NCBI RefSeq assembly: GCF_028372415.1
Contig: NC_092879.1
Coordinates: 68,948,800-69,012,799, forward strand
Direction of reading: 5' to 3'
DNA from: Notamacropus eugenii
Lineage: Eukaryota; Chordata; Mammalia; Diprotodontia; Macropodidae
Length of the DNA stretch: 64,000 bases
The number at the start of each line of letters is the position of its first letter. The stretch's first letter is position 1. Positions 43,800 through 55,724 of this stretch are shown here, in pieces. The notes under the pieces are model-generated. The model saw nothing but the letters and a program-made list of their open reading frames with translations, ran no database searches and was not told the origin of the DNA. The translations under genes and the position numbers were made by a program.

Positions 43800-43940
43800 A
43801 ATCACTTACATGCTTGTCTTATCCACCCATTAGACTGGAAGTGTCATCGGGAAAAAGATTTCATCTTTTCATCTTTGCTACCGTAAGAGCACTGAGCATT
43901 GGGCCTTGTACATGAAAGGTTCTTAATAAAATTTGATTGA
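43800..43940 (+). repeat. L2 3' end
   Basis: 'ccattagactggaagtgtca', 'gcactgagcattgggcctt' and 'ttcttaataaaatttgatt'. Confidence 0.7.
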
Positions 43941-44539
43941 TTCTAAAGGCACACCGTTGAGACACAAATGTCAACCGTGAAAGTATAGGAAAAGTATAAA
44001 ATAAAGTCACATCACAAGGATCTTTGCACAAAGAACTTTCTGTCTCCTTCCTCACTCCCCAGAAAGTCATTTGGTTAGGCAAGAGAAATTGAAATCAAGT
44101 CTGCAACCATTTCTCAACCACCTCCTGGGCACATAGCTCTGAACTCAGAAGATCCATGGTATCCCTGCCCTTCTTTCAATCAAGAGGCCTGAGGCAAAGG
44201 AGCACAAGAGTTATGAGGCAACAATGGATATAAGGTTGCCAAAAGCTAAAGATCCAATCAATACTGGGCTGTAAGAATCTAGGTCAACAGGAAAAAAATG
44301 ATATGGGAAAGAAGTTGAGGCTACCATCAATGAGATGAACTAGAGATATGCAGGGAATTGGGATAATCTTTGTCTGACCTGGAAAGACTTAACAACAGTG
44401 ATGGCTGCTTTTCCCAAAGTGATTTAACTGGCGCTCATTAGAAATGGGATTTATACATGATCTATCTCCTATGCACCTCTAAGCTGCTATAGCACTATGT
44501 CTTTTCTACTCATTCAAGCACTGTCTTTGTGAAATCCAA
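43941..44539. other. Unclassified sequence
   Basis: Nothing recognised. The stretch at about 44400-44460 looks comparatively undecayed. Confidence 0.45.
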
Positions 44540-44700
44540 AATCCAAGGATCAGAGATGCCCAGCCAGAAGGGATCTGCTGCGCCCTTTGGTTCAATTCCT
44601 TCATTTTACAAATGAACAAACACGCCCACGGGACCAAAGTGATTTGTCCAAGATCACACAAATACTCAGCGGCAGAACTAGGATAAACGCACCCCTGGAA
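44540..44700 (-). repeat. MIR-type SINE
   Basis: Antisense: 'cttcattttacaaatgaac', 'gtgatttgtccaagatcac' and 'cagcggcagaactaggat'. Confidence 0.7.
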
Positions 44701-45211
44701 AGACTGTTATACTAACCAAATGTTATCCTGGAATCAACAACTACTGTTTTGTGTGCTAGGTACTGTCAAAGAACATTCTGATGTCATTTCCTTTCATTCT
44801 GGACTTTTTTCTCCCCAAATCTAAACACTTGATGTTTGTTCTTCACCAATTGAATGGCAGAGGTTTGACCTCCAAGATAAGGGACCTTGGGGATTCATGT
44901 AATGCTTGAATAGTTGTCATAGGAAAGAAGAGGTGTTTCATCTGAAAACTTGCTGATGTAACTGGTGGCTATTCAAGTGGAAAATTCAACTCAGCTTTCT
45001 CTTAAATAAACTGCCCAATAAACAAACAGTATGCAGCACCTGTTTGACCCTTTATCCTACTTCTCATCCTATAGCTCTCCTGCTGGTATTTATCACCACA
45101 GGGGACCAAGCAATTTCTATTACTTAAATCCCCATCCCCACCCCCACTACAAGAATGAGCAGAGGGCAGAGAGGTCAATAGGTGTTCTGTGTGCAGGTAG
45201 ATTCTGGTGAT
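44701..45211. other. Unclassified sequence
   Basis: No gene or repeat recognised. Confidence 0.5.
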
Positions 45212-45285
45212 CAAACAATCAATCAACATTTATTAAGTGTCTACTGTATGTCAAAAGCTCTGCTAGGCGCTGAGGATACAAGATG
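45212..45285 (-). repeat. L2 3' end, antisense
   Basis: 'caatcaacatttattaagtg' then 'ctctgctaggcgctgagga'. Confidence 0.75.
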
Positions 45286-45419
45286 ACATGAGGATATGCT
45301 TCAAGTACGTTTGGCAGCTATATTTCTCATTGTAAACTAATTAAATGAAATTCTAGTTAAATATTTAGTCTTTTATAACTTTAGTTAGCATGAATGAATG
45401 CACCAGGACCTAACGACTC

Positions 45420-45475
45420 AGTACCCAGTGTAGTGTCCTGTGCACACACAGCTGGTGTTTAATAAATGCTTGGAT
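45420..45475 (+). repeat. L2 3' end, short
   Basis: 'agctggtgtttaataaatgc' is the L2/MIR terminus. Confidence 0.5.
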
Positions 45476-45539
45476 TGCCCTTGGTAAAATGATCATAAGG
45501 TTTCTGAATCTGCAAATAAGAGGTCCAGATAATACATAA

Positions 45540-45862
45540 TGTGATTTATCTATTTGGTTTTTTTTTTCTTTTCTATTAAAGGGGCCATCCCATTGATTAT
45601 ACTTCATTTTTAGGCATTATTTCCCTCTAAGTGAGTACCTGAAAAGGCCTTAGCCTAAAAGTCCAAGGTCTCCCATTGCATCCTGGGCCATCTCCAGTCA
45701 TCTTGATTTATATCTGATCACAGGATCCAGATGGCTTAGGAGGAGAAAGTGAGGCTAGTGACCTTGCATAGTCCTCCCTCACGAAAAACAAAGTCAAGTG
45801 CTAGTCATGTCATCATTTCTCTGATGTCATGATCCTCTTTTGAAAATGAAGGACGTACACAA
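45540..45862 (+). repeat. A-B-A' repeat, first A copy
   Basis: It starts 'tgtgatttatctatttgg', has a T-rich insert (45559-45568), 'ctattaaaggggccatccca', 'gaaaaggccttagcctaaaa', then 'gcatcctgggccatctccag', ending near 'gaaggacgtacacaa'. It is about 90% identical by eye to 46117-46427. The 3' two thirds match the family also seen at 38300-38502. Confidence 0.85.
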
Positions 45863-46116
45863 TTTGTAAGTAGACATAACTGCCTAAGTGGGGCCTTCTC
45901 CTCTTCAAAAGAAGGTAAATTTTGATGGCCAGAAGCTGCTATCTCCCCCAAAAACCTTAGACCCAGTGCACTCTGAAGCCCATGGACTGAACAACAATGG
46001 GCCCCTGCCCAACCTCCAACTCAAGGGCTGTTTTTGGACCCTCCTGGCTTAGAGTGAATGTCAACAGTAACAATTTCTCTTCCAAACAACAACCCTGAGA
46101 CTCTTGCCCCACCCAG

Positions 46117-46427
46117 TGTGATTTATCTATTTGCTTTTTCTATTAAAGGGGCCATACCACTGACTATACCTCATTTTTAGGCATTACCTCACTTTAAGTG
46201 AGTACCTGAAAAGGCCTTAGCCTGAAAGTCCAAGGTCTCCCATTGCATCCTGGGCTATCTCCAGTCATCCTGATGTATATCTGGTCACTGGATCCAGATG
46301 GCTCAGGAGGGAAAGTGAGGCTGGTGACCTTGCACAACCCTTTCTCACTCAAAACAAAGTCAAGCGCAAGTCATGTCATCATTTCTCTGATGTCAAGGTC
46401 CTCTTCAAAAACAAAGGATGAACACAA
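46117..46427 (+). repeat. A-B-A' repeat, second A copy
   Basis: It starts at the same base as the first copy ('tgtgatttatctatttgc') and ends 'aaaggatgaacacaa'. It lacks the T-rich insert of the first copy. The two are separated by 254 bases of B sequence that resembles neither. Confidence 0.85.
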
Positions 46428-47159
46428 GTGGTCACCCTACCAAAGCAAACTACCATAGGAGACCTAACCTGAAACAGCTGGCTAGTCTTACCTAGTCACT
46501 TATATTAGAGTCTTCAGCTTCAAGAACTGAAAACAGGAATAGGTGGTACAAAATGAGAATTGGTATTAGTAATCCCTAAATGCTTCCTTGAGGTAGCAAG
46601 ATGACCTGTTATTCTCCTTGTCTCTTCATCTCTCTAACCTTCATAGCCAGAGCCATTTACATGTCAGCTCTAAGTTCCACCCTACTTCTGGTTTCAGGAT
46701 CAATGCTGTCCCAAGATATAAAGGATCAAAAGGTACCTGGTCCACCATCCCAGCATCAATTCAAACCAGCATCAGACCTTCTTCTACTCTGTGGACAAAG
46801 AATAAATTCAGCAGAGTTCTTCATGAGGAGCTTTGATGAAGCTGAGAAAACCCTTAGAATGATGGCATGTTGGTAAGAAACCAAGCAGCTGAGAAGAAAA
46901 GTCACATTTAATGATATTCTTCCCATTACTTCCCCTTCAACACCAAGGTTTTTCCTCTGGGGCATGCATAATACAGTATTGCATTTTTATTTGGCACAAA
47001 AGGGTAATTTAAGCTAAGCCATAAATGTTCAATGTTTTGTGTTTAATAGAACTGGCACTCACCTATCTCAGTACACTCAGTTTTATGGGGTATGTTCTAT
47101 ACCTGAGGCTAGGGGACATTTCCCCATATTGCCTTTAGGAATAAATACTTTTCACATAT
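46428..47159. other. Unclassified sequence
   Basis: No gene recognised. The 91-codon frame at 46601-46876 has no domain. Confidence 0.45.
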
Positions 47160-48095
47160 GGAGAACCTGTGTGGCCTCTTGGCTAGAACACCATTTTAGA
47201 ATCCAGACAAAGGCCTTATGTGTATCTCACATTAACAGCTGCCTATTGGAAATTTCTAACTCGATGTCCCATAGGCATCTCAAACTCAATATGTCCAAGA
47301 CGGAGACAGTTCTATTCTTAAATGACCTATTTTTGTTGAAGGCCCCATTATCCATCCTTCCAGTCACCCAGGTTCACAACCTCAGTGGCATCCTCAGCTC
47401 CCCACAGATCCAATCAGTCCCCTTTTCTTTGCCCACCTAGCCACTCTATGGTTCAGGCCTTCATCATCTCTCATGGGGACTCAAAAAGCCTCCTCATTGG
47501 TCTTTCTGCCTCTATATCCTTCACAGCTGCCAAACTGCTATTTTTAAAGCACAAATCTGAGCATGTCACTCCCCTACTCAAACTCCAGTTAATTTCTATA
47601 ACCTGTAGGATCAAATATAAACTCCTCTATCTGACATCTGAGGCCCTGTTACCAGCCTCTATATCCAGACTCATTACATATTGCTTGCCTTCCTGCACCC
47701 TACAGTCCAGCCAAATTAGCCTTCTTGCTGTCCCTATCACAAAACATTGCATTGCCTGTCTCTGTCTTTAAACAGAAAGCAGCCTGGAGTTTACTCTCTC
47801 CTCGCTTCCATCTCTCAGAACCTTTAGCTTCCTTCAAAAGTCAACTCCAACATCACCTCTCATGAGGTCTTTCCTCATCCCACAAATTACTGATGCTCAC
47901 CCCTTCTCACCAAACACCTTGTATTTATTTTGTATTTTGTACATGCTGATTATCTATGTACGCGTCTACCTGGAAAGGGTAGGGACAGTCGCATTTTTTT
48001 TAACCTTGATGCCCTCCAAATTCAGTACAGGTAGTAGACACTTAACTGCTTGGGGATTAGTTAAGAATACAAACACAACAAAGTCATGTGAGGGA
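47160..48095 (+). mobile_element. L2 LINE, ORF2 C-terminus and 3' region
   Basis: The best-preserved L2 copy in the window. Around 47240-47310 the frame reads MSHRHLKLNMSKTE, a hallmark of the L2 ORF2 C-terminal region. Downstream follow 'tcatcatctctcatggggac', 'gcatgtcactcccctactca', 'taggatcaaatataaactcc' and the L2 end 'acaggtagtagacacttaac' near 48040. Frames of about 130 codons at 47039-47440 and 47385-47771 are L2 relics, not host genes. Confidence 0.88.
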
Positions 48096-48504
48096 CAGTA
48101 AAGTTCAGTCCACCTGATCAACTGTGACTAATATCTCTATGACCTTCACGAAAAGAACAGACCTAAGAATATCATCAGTTGTTCTGGGGCTTGATGAGGT
48201 CAGCATAACATTTTTGGCAAACAGGAACATGAGAAGGTCATCATCATCTATAGAGAATCTCTTTCACTAGACTTTGGGCAGGACATCCATGATAATAATG
48301 GGGAACTCCTTCAGTTAATATTCTATCTTCCTGACTTAGGTGTCACTTGATATTGATGCACCAAGGCTCGTTGCACAAAATGATCTCTGTGATCAAACCT
48401 ATCATGGCATTTTGTACGATCTTAGGAACTTGGCACTTGTATAGTAGGCACACATCAAGAGATATGGAGAAGTCCCTCTGTCCTCTACGATTGAACAATG
48501 GACT

Positions 48505-49345
48505 AATCAACAAGCATTCACTAAGTTCCTCTACTGTGTCAGAGGCTGGGGATACGGAGGCAAAAATAAAGCAGTCTCGGCTCTTCAGTTTATATTTTAT
48601 TAGGAGGACAACATGTACATATCTCAAGTAAATATAGAATAAATGCAAGGTAACTTAGAGAAGGAGAGCCCTAACAGTTGGGGAGGCGAAGGCTTCATGT
48701 AGAAGGTGTATTTGAGGTGATTCTTGAAGGAAGGAAGAGATTTCTAAGAGACAAACATAATGAGGGAGTGCCTTCCAGGAAGGAGAGATGGCCATTGCAA
48801 AAGCACAGCAAAGGAGATAAAGTATTGGGCATATTAAGGCCAACTTGGCTAAGAATGTGGAGTGTGGGAAGGGAGGTAACATATAATAAGGCTGAAAAGG
48901 TAGGTTGGAAACAAATTGTGAAGGGCTTTAAAAGCTAAGCAGAGGGATTTATATTTGATCCTAGAGGCAATATGGAGCCATTGGAATTTATTAAGAGAGT
49001 AATGCCATGGTTCAACCTACGCCTAAGGAAAATCACTTTGGCAGCTGCAAGGAGACCAGGTAGGGGGCAATTGTCACAGCCCAGGAGAAAGGTGAAGGTG
49101 TAAACTAGGAGAGTGGTTGTGTAAATGAAGAGGAGACAGACAAATGCAAGAGATGTTGTAGAGAGAGAAATGACGGGATTTGGCAAGTGAGCAGATATGC
49201 GGAGAGAGAGAAAATAAGGAATGAAAAACTACGTTGAAATTACAAATCTGGATGACCATGGGAGCACCCTTGAGAGATAGAGGGAAGTTTAGAAAAAGGA
49301 TGGGTCTGGGGAAAAGATAATCCATCCTGGTTAGGACATCTTGAG
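48505..49345 (-). mobile_element. L2 LINE, long antisense copy
   Basis: About 840 bases in antisense order: 'aagcattcactaagttcctc', 'ggtgattcttgaaggaagg', 'ccttccaggaaggagagat', 'gaagggctttaaaagctaag' and 'caatatggagccattggaa'. With the sense copy at 47160-48095 it forms an inverted pair about 400 bases apart, although the two cover different parts of L2 for much of their length. Confidence 0.82.
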
Positions 49346-49851
49346 TTTCACAGTGTGGAAGGAGAGTGTCAAGGGAGGCCTAAAGTTACATAGACAGTCA
49401 CTGACATCACCCCCCTTGGAGGACAGCCCTGCTCCCCAGCTCTCTGTTGTCCTCCAATTCTACTTCAGCTATGATCATGTTAGGAGCTGGGAGTGACAAC
49501 TGAATAAGTATACATCATGTGGAGCCTCAAAATGTATGAGATCCTCACTTCAAACAAGAAAGGATCTTTGCTCCCTAAGAAATAGCTGTCCCAGTCATCA
49601 GAAAGAAATCAGATAAGAATCTGAATCAAGTGTTTCATGTGATTAAAAAACGGCACTGAGGAAACAAGGCTCAGTTTGGTTATTGCACTGTTATGGCTCT
49701 CTAATTAATTCCAAGCTCTTCTTACACCAATTGACGTCTGTGTGACCTGATGTGAGAAGAGATCAGGATAAAGCAAAGTGATGTCTGTGCCTTTTACAGT
49801 CAAAAGACCTTGAGAACAGTAAGAAACCCGAAAGATCCCCTCCCCCCAAAC
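49346..49851. other. Unclassified sequence
   Basis: No gene recognised. Confidence 0.5.
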
Positions 49852-50070
49852 TAGGTGACGCCATAGTGCACAGAGCACTGGGCTTAGAATCAGGATTCAT
49901 CTTCCTGAGTTCAAATCTGGCCTCTGACACTTCCTAGCTGTGTGATCCTGAGCAAGTCACTTCACCCTGTTTGCCTCAATTCTTCATCTACAAAACGGGC
50001 TGGAGAACTAGAAAACCCCAAATAGGGTCATGAAGAATCAGACACGACTCAACAACACCAACAAATCTAA
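49852..50070 (+). repeat. tRNA-headed SINE with RTE-like tail
   Basis: 'cagagcactgggcttagaat', 'gtgtgatcctgagcaagtc', 'gggctggagaactagaaaac' and 'aatcagacacgactcaacaa'. Confidence 0.88.
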
Positions 50071-50311
50071 ATAGCTCAGTGTAGAAATGAAGGACCTGGG
50101 TCGGGAGGGACTGGTCTAAGACGACACACTGTCCACCAGCGAAAACTGGTTTTACTAGTATAGCTCCAGTCCCCTACAATCCAAGTATGAAAAGGCTAAT
50201 AAGGCCAGAGAGTGGTCATTACCATCTCCCCTTCAGCCTCTTGCTGGAAAGAAAATCCTCACTTTACTGACACTACAGATAAGAGGGCAATCTTTTATTC
50301 ATATTATACTG

Positions 50312-50562
50312 ACCCTGTGTCATAGTGGATAGAGCACTGAACCTGGAGTCAGGGAGACCTGAGTTCAAATCCAACCTCAGATTTTAACTAGCTATGTTGC
50401 CCTATACAAGTCACTTAACCTTGCTTGCCTCAGTTTCCTCATATGTAAAATGGGGATAATAATACCTACCTCCCTGTGACATGAGGATAAAATGAGAATG
50501 TTTTTAAGCACTTTGCAAACTTTAAAATGATATATAAATGCTAGCTATTATCACCATTATTG
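50312..50562 (+). repeat. MAR1-type SINE with L2-type tail
   Basis: 'tagtggatagagcactgaac', 'tgagttcaaatccaacctc', 'gtaaaatggggataataata' and 'gatatataaatgctagcta'. Confidence 0.88.
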
Positions 50563-50889
50563 TATAGGTTAGAGCCCCAAGGAGATATGGACCTTACTGC
50601 CCACCCCCTACTGTGTGCTGACCACTGCAGGCATGGACATTGAACACAAAGACTATCCCTTGGCATGAGTTGTTCTCCTCCTTCCCCTGTGAGTTGTTTA
50701 AAGCGGTGCTGTCACTTTTCATCCCAACCAGTTCTCCTTGCATGACATGCCTCATTCTCAGCTACTAGATAGGAATGTCAATGGGAATGGAGATAGGGAT
50801 TGCATCTGGGATTTGTGTCTGTATACGGAATTCTTGGTGAAGAAACTTCCTCTTCCAATGTGGTTCTGCAACTTCTCACTTTAAAGTGT

Positions 50890-51010
50890 GGTTAAGCGAT
50901 TTGGCGAATGACACACAGCCAGGATTTGTCAGAGGCAAGGCTTGAACAGGGTCTTATGAACTTCAAGGTCAGCTTGCTTTCCACTATGCCATGCTGCTTC
51001 TCCTCCTGGT
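50890..51010 (-). repeat. MIR-type SINE
   Basis: Antisense: 'gacacacagccaggatttg', 'cttgaacagggtcttatga' and 'ccactatgccatgctgctt'. Confidence 0.7.
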
Positions 51011-51062
51011 CTGAGGAGCTCTCCCACTTTTTTCTAACATTGGTACAAAAATGTTTCCACAG

Positions 51063-51180
51063 TGGGCAGCTAGGTGATGCAGTAGATAAGAGAACCAGTC
51101 CTGGAGTCAGGAAAACCTGAGTTCAAATCCATCCTCAGACACTTAGTTGTGTGACTTTGGGCAAGTCACTTAACCTTGAT
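51063..51180 (+). repeat. tRNA-headed SINE, 3' truncated
   Basis: 'gggcagctaggtgatgcagt', 'gagttcaaatccatcctcag' and 'gtgactttgggcaagtcact', then it stops. Confidence 0.85.
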
Positions 51181-51214
51181 TTTTGTTCAAATCTTCTCTA
51201 TGGACTCCAACAGA

Positions 51215-51400
51215 TGGAGAGATTTGACATTGAGATGCCTCTTTAAGGCTCACCAAGTGCTTTACATGGATTAGTTCATTGGATAACAACTATGTGAGTT
51301 CCTACTATGCTTACCTTCATTTTATGAATGAAGAAACTGAGTCTGAGAGAAATGATCACACAGCTTTATCAAAAGGGAGCATTTGAACTCATTTATTGAT
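51215..51400 (-). repeat. MIR-type SINE
   Basis: Antisense: 'caccaagtgctttacatgg', 'cattttatgaatgaagaaac' and 'gatcacacagctttatcaa'. Confidence 0.65.
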
Positions 51401-51544
51401 GGTTCCAAATCTTGCAATCTGTCCACCATCTCCCCACAGCATAGTACTGGGCCCACAAAGAACAGGATGTCCCAGATTTAAAAGTTCCTTGAGTACATCC
51501 TGTCATAAAGACAAGGTTTTTTCACCAGTGTGTGTAAAGGTTAA

Positions 51545-51725
51545 ACTGTACTGGACCCTGAAGTCCCGAGTTCCAGCTGTGACACTTGCTAGCCATACAA
51601 TCCCAAGAAAGCCACTTTCCCATCCCTGAGTATCAGTTTCTTAATCTGTAAAATTAAGTATTATTATACTTAAATTAGTGATCTCATGGGGTCATTCTGG
51701 GAGAAAGTATTTCAAAGTAGAAATT
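51545..51725 (+). repeat. MIR-type SINE
   Basis: 'cccgagttccagctgtgac', 'ttcttaatctgtaaaatta' and 'gatctcatggggtcattctg'. Confidence 0.6.
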
Positions 51726-53105
51726 ATTGTCAAAACTGCCTGTGGTTCCTGGGCCATTGCCATTGGCCACTGACAATACCTGAAAGTTTTAGTAACCAAC
51801 TTTATTTTGCTTAGTGAGTAAGTTTTTTTTTTAATTCTTAAATAACAAATATCATCACTCCCCTCTCCCAGAGAGAAGGTAACTAAGTATCTCTGAAAAG
51901 TAGCTTTAGTGAATTGCAGAAAATGGTGGATTAGAAGCTGTCACCTAGCTGAATTATTTCAACATTACCCTCCAAACAACATTAAAATAACACCTCAAGG
52001 CAAAGTTTGGAGTAACAGAGCCAACAAAAAGTTAGGGTGAGAAAGCATAAGAAGTCAGCAAGGGAAGTTTGCATCACAAAGATGGAGGCCTGTCCAGAGC
52101 TCATACACACAGCCACAGCAACAGGAGCTTTGGAAGCTCTCAGTCAAGAGATGGTAAGGGGGGGTCAGATGACTACTAAGAAAGAGATTTCAGATAACCC
52201 TTTTGCTGGCACTGGGTATATCTGGTGTTAACTGGCAAATCTATTGCCCATACAAAGTTCTGGGTCGCAGATCCAGGGTGGAGAAGAATGCTGGTGATAG
52301 GTCACAAGGGAGCAGGGGCCCTGGTCCACATCTGCTTCAGCACCACAGCAGGAAGGAACCCCAGCACTTGCAGCTGCAGAGGACCAGGGGCCCTTCCTGG
52401 GTAAAAACCAGAGCAAATACCAGGAAAGCACTGTCTACACCTCTCCCAGGATCACACTACCTTGGAAGCACAGAAAGCTTGCAGATCCCCAGAACTAGCT
52501 CTAGAAACAGAAGCACAAAAAAGCCTGAAACTAAAGACAGTGCTTTCCCACCCCCAAGTGAGCAGAGCCCAACTTTAACATAAAGTTCAAAGTCAATAAA
52601 TAATCTAGAAAAGTCAGCAAACAAAAAAATAACAATCTGACCATAAAAAGCTACTACAGAAGAAGGGGAGACCAAGCCATAAACTCAGAAGAAGACAACA
52701 ATGTGAAGATAGTTACTGACAAAGGTCTCAAAGAAAAATACTAATTGGACCTAAGCCCAATAAGAATTCCTAGAAGAGTGTAAGAAAGAAATAAAAAGGG
52801 GTAGAAGAAAAATTGAGAAAAGAAATTAGAGCAATGCAAGAAAGTTATGAAAAATATAACTGGGGAAAAGTAAAATACTAAATAAAAAAGTTATTCATTC
52901 TCTAGCAAAGAAAACACTAGGGGAAAAATTAAATAAATCTAAGAAAAAAGAAAGTTATAAAAAGATAACTAACAGTTTGGTAAAAAAAAGGCACAAAAAT
53001 AATGAAGAAAACAATATCTTAAAAAAAGAATTGGTCTAATGGTAAGAAAGGCACAAAAAAAATCACTGAAGAAAAGAGCTCCTTAAAAATCAGAATAGGT
53101 CAAAT

Positions 53106-53660
53106 GGGAAAAGAGATACAAAAGGCCACTGATGAAAACATTTCCTTAAAAATTAGAATTGGACAATTGGAAGCTAATGACTCCCTGAAACATCAAGAAA
53201 TAATAACACAAAGTTGAAAAAAATTTTAAATTGAATAAAATGCTAAATATCTTATTGGAAAAACAACTGACCTGGAAAATAGATCAAGGACAGATAATTT
53301 AAGATCAAAGAAAGAGCCTAGACATCATACTTCAAGAATTTATCAAGGAAAACTGCCCTCATGTTTTAGATCCAAAGGGTAAAATAGAAATTGAAAGAAT
53401 CCACCAATCACCTCCTGAAAGAGATCCCAAAATTAAAACTCTCAGAAATATTATAGCCAAATTCTGGAGCTTCCAAATCAAGGAGAAAAATATTACAAAC
53501 AGCCAGAAAGAAAAAACTGAAATATCATGGAGCAAAGTCAAGATCACACAAGATTTTAGCAGCTTCCACATAAAGGAACACAGGCCTTGGAATATGCTAT
53601 TCCAGGAAGCAAAGGAGCTAGAATTACAGCCAAGAATCACCTATCTAGCAAATTAAGTGT
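53106..53660 (+). pseudogene. Broken L1 ORF1
   Basis: It reads MGKEIQKATDENISLKIRIGQ (coiled coil), then LENRSR, then IERIHQSPPERDPKIKTLRN (RRM region) and finally LELQPRITYLAN (start of the C-terminal domain). Stops and frame changes separate the pieces. It is similar in order to the copy at 3343-3861, but it keeps the RRM part lost there. Confidence 0.8.
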
Positions 53661-54089
53661 AACCTTTCAGGAGAATAAAAAACAGATATTTAATGAAATG
53701 CACTGGTGAGAAGGGGGAAGGAAGAGGTAGAAGGGGGAAAACTTTCTCACATAAAAGAAGTACACAAGGAAGAGCTTTTGCATTGTAGGGGGAATGGGGG
53801 AGTGGTATACAATGTTTGAAGCTCACTCACAAGAATTGGTTCAAAGAAGGAAGAATATATACACACTCAGTTGTATATAGAAATGTAACTTACTCAATAC
53901 AGAAATAGGAAGGGAAGAGAATGAGAAAAAGAGGTAAGGAACAATAAAGGGAGGCAATGGTTAGAAGCAAAATAGACTTTTGAGGAGGGATTGGATAAAA
54001 AGAGAGAGAGAAAGGAAGAAACAGAAAATAATAGGATGAAGGGAGATGTAATCATATAATCATATCTGTGATTATAATCTGTGATGTCA

Positions 54090-54960
54090 TCATAACTGTG
54101 AATATGAATGGGATAAACTCATCCCTAAAACAGATGCAGAATGGATTAGAAGCCAAAATCCAATACATTATTTCCAAGAGACACACTTGAAAAAGAAAGG
54201 CATACAGAGAGTTAAAATAAAGGGCTGAAGCACAATCTAATATTCTTCAGTTGAAGGGGTAGCAATCATGATCTCAGACAAAGCCAACACAAAAATAGAC
54301 CTAATTCAAAGAAATAACCAGATAAATTATATTTTCCTAAAAAGGCAATCTTATAATAAAGATCAAAAACTTTTATAGTAAATTTCTCTGATCAAGACCA
54401 CATTTCTCAAATATAGAGAGAGTATAGAACGGAGTCAAATTTATACAAATAAGAGCCATTCCCCAACATAAATGTTCAAAGGAGATAGACAGTGAAAAAA
54501 ATGCTCTAAATAACTATTGATTAGAGAAATGCAAATTAAATAACTCTGAGGTCCCACCTCATACCTATCAAAAATGACAAATGCTAGAGAGGATGAGAGG
54601 AAAAAATAGGTACGCAAACTTTTGGTGGAGTTGTGAACTGCTTCAACCACACTGGAGAACAATTTGGGACTAGGTCCAAAGAGCCATAAAACTGTGCATA
54701 CCCTGACTCAGAAATACGACTTCTAGGGCTGTATCCCAAAGAGATCAAAGAAAAAGGGAAAAGACCTGTATGTCCAAGAATATTTAAAGCAGCTCTTTTG
54801 GTAGTGACAAAGAATTAGAAATCAAGTAGCTGCTCATCAATTGGGGAAAGGCAGAACAAGCTATGGCATATGATTGTGATGGAGTACTATTATGCTACAA
54901 GAAATGACAGGGGGGTTGGTTTCAGAAAAAAAAAAAACCACACGGCGAGACCTTAATGAA
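54090..54960 (+). pseudogene. L1 ORF2 remnant: endonuclease start joined to C-terminus
   Basis: 54090-54360 matches the first residues of the L1 endonuclease. From about 54375 it matches the extreme C-terminal region past the reverse transcriptase. The catalytic RT domain is missing. Multiple stop codons occur on both sides of the junction, so no protein is made. Confidence 0.75.
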
Positions 54961-55554
54961 CTGATGCAAAATGAAATTAGAAGAACCAAGAGATAATTGT
55001 GCACAGGAACAGCAATGTTGTAAAGATGGTCAACTATGAAAGATTTGACTACTCTGATCAATACAATGATACAAGTCCATTCATGATGAAAAAATGCTAT
55101 CTACCTCCATAGAGAGATCTAATGAACTCAGGGCAAATTGAAGTATAATTTTCCCACCTTTTTGCTTTTTTCAATATGGCTTTTATGAAAATATGTTTTT
55201 CAGGATTTTACATGTAGAATTGATATCATATTGCTCATCTTTTCAATGGTTAGGGGAGGAATGGAAGGGAAGGAGAGAATTTAGAACTCAAAATTTAAAA
55301 AGAAAAGAATGCTAAAATAATGAACAATAAAATCTTTAAAAGAAAGTGACAAAAACAGCACTACCTTTAAGGTTTGTGTATGTAATATTTGTTGTGCTAA
55401 ATTCTATTTCATAAATATCTTCCATTCCAAGAGAAAGGTCAAATGTTGATATGACAAAGATGTTTATTCGTTTCTATTTTGTTTGACTTCATTTTCTCCA
55501 GATTGCTATTCTCTGTTTGTCTTAACATTCACCAAATTAAATTTATGGGATCAT

Positions 55555-55724
55555 GGAAGGGACTTTAGAGATCTAGCCCAACTTCCTCATTTTACAGATG
55601 AGGAAACTGAGGCCCAGACATATCAAGTGACTTGCAGAAATTCATACATCTGGTAAATAAATGTTGAACACAAGCCCTGGAGCTGCTATTTCTACACAGA
55701 TTGCCCAACTTTCCTCTCCAGCTG
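55555..55724 (-). repeat. MIR-type SINE
   Basis: Antisense: 'tttacagatgaggaaactga', 'caagtgacttgcagaaatt' and 'gaacacaagccctggagct'. Confidence 0.75.

Larger units (their letters stand above)
51910..55345 (+). mobile_element. L1 element with both ends, ORF2 internally deleted
   Basis: The 5' end is a decayed L1 start ('gaaaatggtggattag' near 51919). The leader runs to about 53040 and ORF1 remnants to about 53660. A G-rich inter-ORF spacer follows (53700-54080), then the start of ORF2 (about 54090-54360), which reads TVNMNGINSS, the N-terminal endonuclease motif. From about 54375 the sequence jumps to the ORF2 C-terminal region (54400-54960, with CELLQPHWRTIWD and NWGKAEQ). A 3' UTR with a G-rich 'ggggaggaatggaagggaag' block and an A-rich end near 55330 closes the element. 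An intact L1 is over 6 kb; this one is about 3.4 kb. The reverse-transcriptase core is absent and the ORFs contain many stops. Confidence 0.85.

Noticed and set aside
47039..47771. 133- and 128-codon overlapping frames
   Set aside because: They are relics of L2 ORF2 and its 3' region, as shown by MSHRHLKLNMSKTE.
47160..49345. L2 inverted pair as a long hairpin
   Set aside because: The two copies cover largely different parts of L2, so extended pairing is not expected.
52203..52583. 126-codon frame in the 52-kb L1
   Set aside because: It falls in the L1 5' leader; its composition is basic and repetitive and it has no ORF1 similarity.
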